From Comamonadaceae bacterium (GTDB taxonomy: Bacteria > Pseudomonadota > Gammaproteobacteria > Burkholderiales > Burkholderiaceae_C): a DNA stretch of 36,240 nucleotides. The notes beneath the pieces are model-generated. The model was not told the origin of the DNA. It did not search any database and saw nothing but the letters and a program-made list of their open reading frames with translations. How positions within the stretch are numbered: position 1 is the stretch's first letter; each line of letters begins with the position of its first letter. The translations under genes and the position numbers were made by a program. Where the stretch lies: assembly GCA_947448325.1 (NCBI GenBank), contig CANFMK010000005.1, positions 1 through 36,240 on the forward strand, given 5' to 3'. Of the stretch, positions 32,869 through 36,240 are shown piece by piece.

Positions 32869-34731
32869 ATGGCGCTTTTACAGATTTCTGAGCCGGGCCA
32901 AGCGCCCGATCCGCACCAGCGGCGCATTGCCGTGGGCATTGACCTGGGCACCACCCATTCGCTGGTGGCCTCTGTGCGACATGGCGTCGCCGAATGTTTG
33001 CCTGACGATCAGGGCCACTTCATCTTGCCTTCGGTGGTGCGGTATTTGCCCGGGCAGGGCCGGCAAATCGGCCGAGAGGCTGTGGCCGCCGCCGCCAGCG
33101 ATCCGCAAAACACCATTGCTTCGGTCAAACGTTTCATGGGGCGCAGCCTGCAAGACTTGTCACACCCCGAACAACTGCCTTATGCCTTTGTCGACAAAGC
33201 GCAAGGCATGTTGTCGTTGCAAACGGTGCAAGGCGAGAAATCCCCGGTCGAGGTCAGCGCTGAAATTTTGGCCACTTTGCGCTACCGTGCCGAAGACACC
33301 TTCAACGACGATCTGTATGGCGCGGTGATCACCGTGCCGGCGTACTTTGACGATGCGCAGCGCCAAGCCACCAAAGACGCCGCGCAACTGGCCGGACTGA
33401 ATGTGCTGCGCCTGATCAATGAACCCACGGCCGCAGCCATTGCCTACGGTTTGGACAACGCCAGCGAAGGCGTTTACGCCGTCTTTGATTTGGGGGGAGG
33501 CACCTTTGACATTTCGATACTTCGTTTGACCCGCGGTGTGTTTGAAGTGATCGCCACCGGCGGCGATTCGGCTTTGGGCGGTGACGATTACGACGAGATG
33601 CTGGCGCAATGGATGCTGAGCCATGCCCATGCGTTGGCCACCACGCCGCAAGACAAAACCGTGCTCAAAGCAGCGGCTCGGCAGGCCAAAGAAGCGCTGT
33701 CTCAAGATACTCAAACCACCGTGCAAGTGAGCCTCTCAGCCCACACCCTGGACGTGTCGGTGACGCGTGCCGACTTTGAAACGGCCACTGCCGCACTCAC
33801 CCAGCGTTGCCTGTCGGCGGTGCGCAAAGCCCTGCGCGATGCGCAGCTGGTCAAAGGCGACATCCAAGGGGTGGTCATGGTCGGTGGCTCCACCCGCATG
33901 CCGCAAATTCAAACCGCTGTGGCGCAATTTTTCGGCCAAGCGCCTTTGAACAACCTCAACCCCGACGAAGTCGTGGCACTCGGCGCGGCCATTCAAGCCA
34001 ATCAATTGGCGGGCAACGACGCCGCAGGCGATTTGTTGCTGCTTGACGTGATTCCCTTGTCATTGGGCATCGAGACCATGGGCGGTTTGGTCGAGCGCAT
34101 CATCCCGCGCAACCAGACCATTCCCACGGCCATGGCGCAAGACTTCACCACCTACAAAGATGGGCAAACCGCTTTGGCCTTGCACGTGCTGCAAGGTGAG
34201 CGCGATTTGGTCCAAGACTGCCGCAGTTTGGCGCGCTTTGAGCTGCGCGGCATCCCGCCCATGGCGGCTGGTGCGGCGCGCATTCGTGTGACGTTCACGG
34301 TGGACGCTGACGGCTTGCTCAGCGTCAGTGCCAAAGAGCAAATGAGTGGTGTTGAAGCCACCATCGATGTCAAACCCTCGTATGGTTTGAGCGACACGCA
34401 AATCGCCACCATGTTGCAAGACAGCTTCACCACCGCCGAGGTGGACATGAAAGCCCGTGCACTGGTGGAAGCCCGCGTGGACGGCGACCGCATGCTGTTG
34501 GCCACGCAAAGCGCCCTGGATGCCGACGGCGGCCTGCTCAGCGCCGAAGAACGCAGCACCATCGAGCAACTCATGCAGCAACTGCGTCAAGCGGTGCAGA
34601 CCGAACAAGACGCCAAAACGCTCGAGGATGTGACCTTGGCGCTGGCCAAAGGCACTGAAGCCTTTGCCGCCGAGCGCATGAACCACAGCATCCAAAAAGC
34701 CCTTTCAGGCCAAAACATTCAATCCCTGTGA
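32869..34731 (+). CDS. hscA: Fe-S chaperone HscA (Hsp70 family)
   Basis: [67 protein letters not shown]. Confidence 0.97.
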   Translation: MALLQISEPGQAPDPHQRRIAVGIDLGTTHSLVASVRHGVAECLPDDQGHFILPSVVRYLPGQGRQIGREAVAAAASDPQNTIASVKRFMGRSLQDLSHPEQLPYAFVDKAQGMLSLQTVQGEKSPVEVSAEILATLRYRAEDTFNDDLYGAVITVPAYFDDAQRQATKDAAQLAGLNVLRLINEPTAAAIAYGLDNASEGVYAVFDLGGGTFDISILRLTRGVFEVIATGGDSALGGDDYDEMLAQWMLSHAHALATTPQDKTVLKAAARQAKEALSQDTQTTVQVSLSAHTLDVSVTRADFETATAALTQRCLSAVRKALRDAQLVKGDIQGVVMVGGSTRMPQIQTAVAQFFGQAPLNNLNPDEVVALGAAIQANQLAGNDAAGDLLLLDVIPLSLGIETMGGLVERIIPRNQTIPTAMAQDFTTYKDGQTALALHVLQGERDLVQDCRSLARFELRGIPPMAAGAARIRVTFTVDADGLLSVSAKEQMSGVEATIDVKPSYGLSDTQIATMLQDSFTTAEVDMKARALVEARVDGDRMLLATQSALDADGGLLSAEERSTIEQLMQQLRQAVQTEQDAKTLEDVTLALAKGTEAFAAERMNHSIQKALSGQNIQSL

Positions 34732-34758
34732 AGGGCCTTGAGCTAACATTCACCCGCT

Positions 34759-35097
34759 ATGCCCGTCATCAAAATCCTGCCTCATCCTGAATACTGTCCT
34801 GCTGGTGCTGAAATCACAGCGCCATCAGGCACCAGCATTTGCGAGGCACTGCTGGACCACAAAATCAATATCGAGCATGCTTGCGACATGAGTTGCGCCT
34901 GCACCACTTGTCACGTGATCGTGCGCGAAGGCTTGGCCAGCTTGAATGAGCCAGAAGAAACCGAAGAAGACCTGCTCGACCGCGCCTGGGGTTTGGAGCC
35001 GAACTCGCGTCTGAGCTGCCAAGCGTTTTTGGCCAAGCAAGATGTGGTGATCGAGATTCCGCGCTACACCATCAACCACGCCAAAGAGAATCACTGA
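34759..35097 (+). CDS. fdx: ISC system 2Fe-2S ferredoxin
   Basis: HACDMSCACTTCHVIVREGLASL...EEDLLDRAWGLEPNSRLSCQA. Confidence 0.97.
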   Translation: MPVIKILPHPEYCPAGAEITAPSGTSICEALLDHKINIEHACDMSCACTTCHVIVREGLASLNEPEETEEDLLDRAWGLEPNSRLSCQAFLAKQDVVIEIPRYTINHAKENH

Positions 35098-35813
35098 TGC
35101 GTCAAATCTTTCTCGATACCGAAACCACGGGCTTGTCTGCCGAGGGCGGTGACCGCGTGATTGAAATCGGCTGCGTCGAGCTGTTCAACCGCAAGCTGAC
35201 CGGCAACAACTTGCATTTTTATTTGAACCCTGAGCGCGACAGCCACGAAGATGCACTCAAGGTGCACGGCATCAGCAATGAATTTTTACGCGACAAACCC
35301 AAGTTCGCCCAGGTGGCGCAAGAAGTGTTGGACTACTTGCGTGGCGCTGAAATCATCATTCACAACGCCGCATTTGACATTGGCTTTTTGAACAAAGAGC
35401 TGGAGCGAGTAGGGCAGGCACCGTTCACCACCCATGTGTCCAATGTCATCGACACCTTGGTCATGGCCAAGCAGATGTACCCCGGCAAACGCAACAGCCT
35501 GGACGCGCTGTGCGACCGTCTGGGCGTTGACAATTCAGGCCGTACCCTGCACGGCGCGCTGTTGGACGCCGAGTTGTTGGCCGATGTGTACATCAACCTC
35601 ACACGTGGCCAAGAAACCCTGGTGATGGAGATCAGCGACGACCAACCTCAACATCAAACGGATGTGCAGATTGATTTGTCCAGTTACACACTGCCCGTGC
35701 TGCGTGCGAACGACAACGAACTCTTGGCCCATGAGGACATGCTCAAGCAGTTAGACAAATCCAGCGGCGGCAAAACCCTGTGGCGAAACCTGGGCGCCAG
35801 CCTGGAGGGGTGA
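35097..35813 (+). CDS. dnaQ: DNA polymerase III epsilon subunit (3'-5' exonuclease)
   Basis: RQIFLDTETTGLSAEGGDRVIEIGCVE, HNAAFDIGFLNKEL, LDALCDRLGVDNSGRTLHGALLDAELLADVYI; start overlaps the fdx stop by 1 nt. Confidence 0.96.
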   Translation: MRQIFLDTETTGLSAEGGDRVIEIGCVELFNRKLTGNNLHFYLNPERDSHEDALKVHGISNEFLRDKPKFAQVAQEVLDYLRGAEIIIHNAAFDIGFLNKELERVGQAPFTTHVSNVIDTLVMAKQMYPGKRNSLDALCDRLGVDNSGRTLHGALLDAELLADVYINLTRGQETLVMEISDDQPQHQTDVQIDLSSYTLPVLRANDNELLAHEDMLKQLDKSSGGKTLWRNLGASLEG

Positions 35814-35853
35814 TTTTTTATGGCATAATTGCGCTCTTCGCTTCACAGCGTAA

Positions 35854-35893
35854 GGGCGGTTAGCTCAGGGGTAGAGCACTGCATTCACACTGC
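35854..35893 (+). pseudogene. tRNA-Val(CAC) 5' half, truncated just after the anticodon loop
   Basis: GGGCGGTTAGCTCAGGGGTAGAGCACTGCATTCACACTGC: acceptor 5' strand, complete D arm, anticodon stem 5' strand and loop TTCACAC; then TTAATTGCC... with no TpsiC arm or ACCGCCC acceptor 3' strand before the next tRNA. Confidence 0.8.
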
Positions 35894-36016
35894 TTAATTG
35901 CCGAGTTTTTTGTGTCAAAAAAGTTGAGAAATTTCTTTTTAAATTCAAGCACTTGCAACGTAAAGTTAAAGTGATTTAAGAAGAAAAAAGTAGTAAAGTC
36001 CAACTATACTACTCGT

Positions 36017-36032
36017 CATAGATTTTTCTATG
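36017..36032. repeat. Hairpin in the AT-rich inter-tRNA segment
   Basis: CATAGA-TTTT-TCTATG, perfect 6-bp stem. Confidence 0.5.
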
Positions 36033-36153
36033 TCTTTTCTTAGATTTTGGGTACGCAAAAGTAGGTAGTTTTGAATGTGTCGGTGATAGTTAAGTCACTG
36101 AAGCAGTAGAGTAAAAAGCTTGGTACTTCAAAGTAGCAAGCAGCAAAGAATCT

Positions 36154-36228
36154 GGGTCGTTAACTCAGCGGTAGAGTGCCACCTTCACACGGTGGAAGCC
36201 AGTGGTTCGATCCCACTACGACCCACCA
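36154..36228 (+). tRNA. tRNA-Val(CAC), complete with encoded CCA
   Basis: GGGTCGT...ACGACCC acceptor stem, anticodon arm CCACC-TTCACAC-GGTGG, T arm CAGTGGTTCGATCCCACTA (approx.), terminal ACCA. Confidence 0.9.
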
Positions 36229-36240
36229 GATCAAAAAAGC

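Noticed and set aside
34571-34753. Small ORFs antisense to hscA and similar short ORFs throughout
   Set aside because: No ribosome-binding context or motifs; covered by stronger genes on the other strand.
35854-36228. A group I intron splitting one tRNA-Val gene
   Set aside because: The two acceptor strands do not pair (GGGCGGT vs ACGACCC) and the downstream tRNA is complete on its own, so the halves are not exons of one tRNA.

Overview
A 36.2 kb chromosomal window that looks like a Burkholderiales (Comamonadaceae-like) betaproteobacterium, judging from protein families and gene order (inference). Most of it is conserved core metabolism: phaA'-phaB; dusA and an EamA transporter; GntR; a propionyl-CoA/methylmalonyl-CoA operon (mcm-meaB-pccB-pccA-epimerase); an RnfB/RsxB-like ferredoxin; an intracellular PHB depolymerase; an aromatic aminotransferase; uvrB; the full isc operon (iscR-iscS-iscU-iscA-hscB-hscA-fdx) and dnaQ. 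The most interesting structure is a ~12.2 kb accessory island (about 1.6-13.8 kb). It appears to have inserted into the 5' end of dusA. A 29-codon dusA start remnant (MSDAISVALRPSHNPWRLSVAPMMDRTEK*) lies right after phaB, and a complete dusA with a replaced N-terminus (MTYSPWRLSCAPMMDWTDRH...) lies at the far end. The island carries an AlpA/excisionase-like gene but no recognisable integrase. Its cargo is (i) a Tau/Ssu-like ABC importer with a TauD-family dioxygenase and a divergent Crp/Fnr regulator, and (ii) a MarR-controlled set with a class III aminotransferase, a tripartite tricarboxylate transporter (TTT) and a class II HDAC/acetylpolyamine-amidohydrolase-like enzyme. A second likely integration boundary is at the right end: the 5' half of tRNA-Val(CAC) stops just after the anticodon loop, followed by ~260 bp of AT-rich DNA and a different, complete tRNA-Val(CAC). 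All assignments come from reading the sequence; no database search was run.
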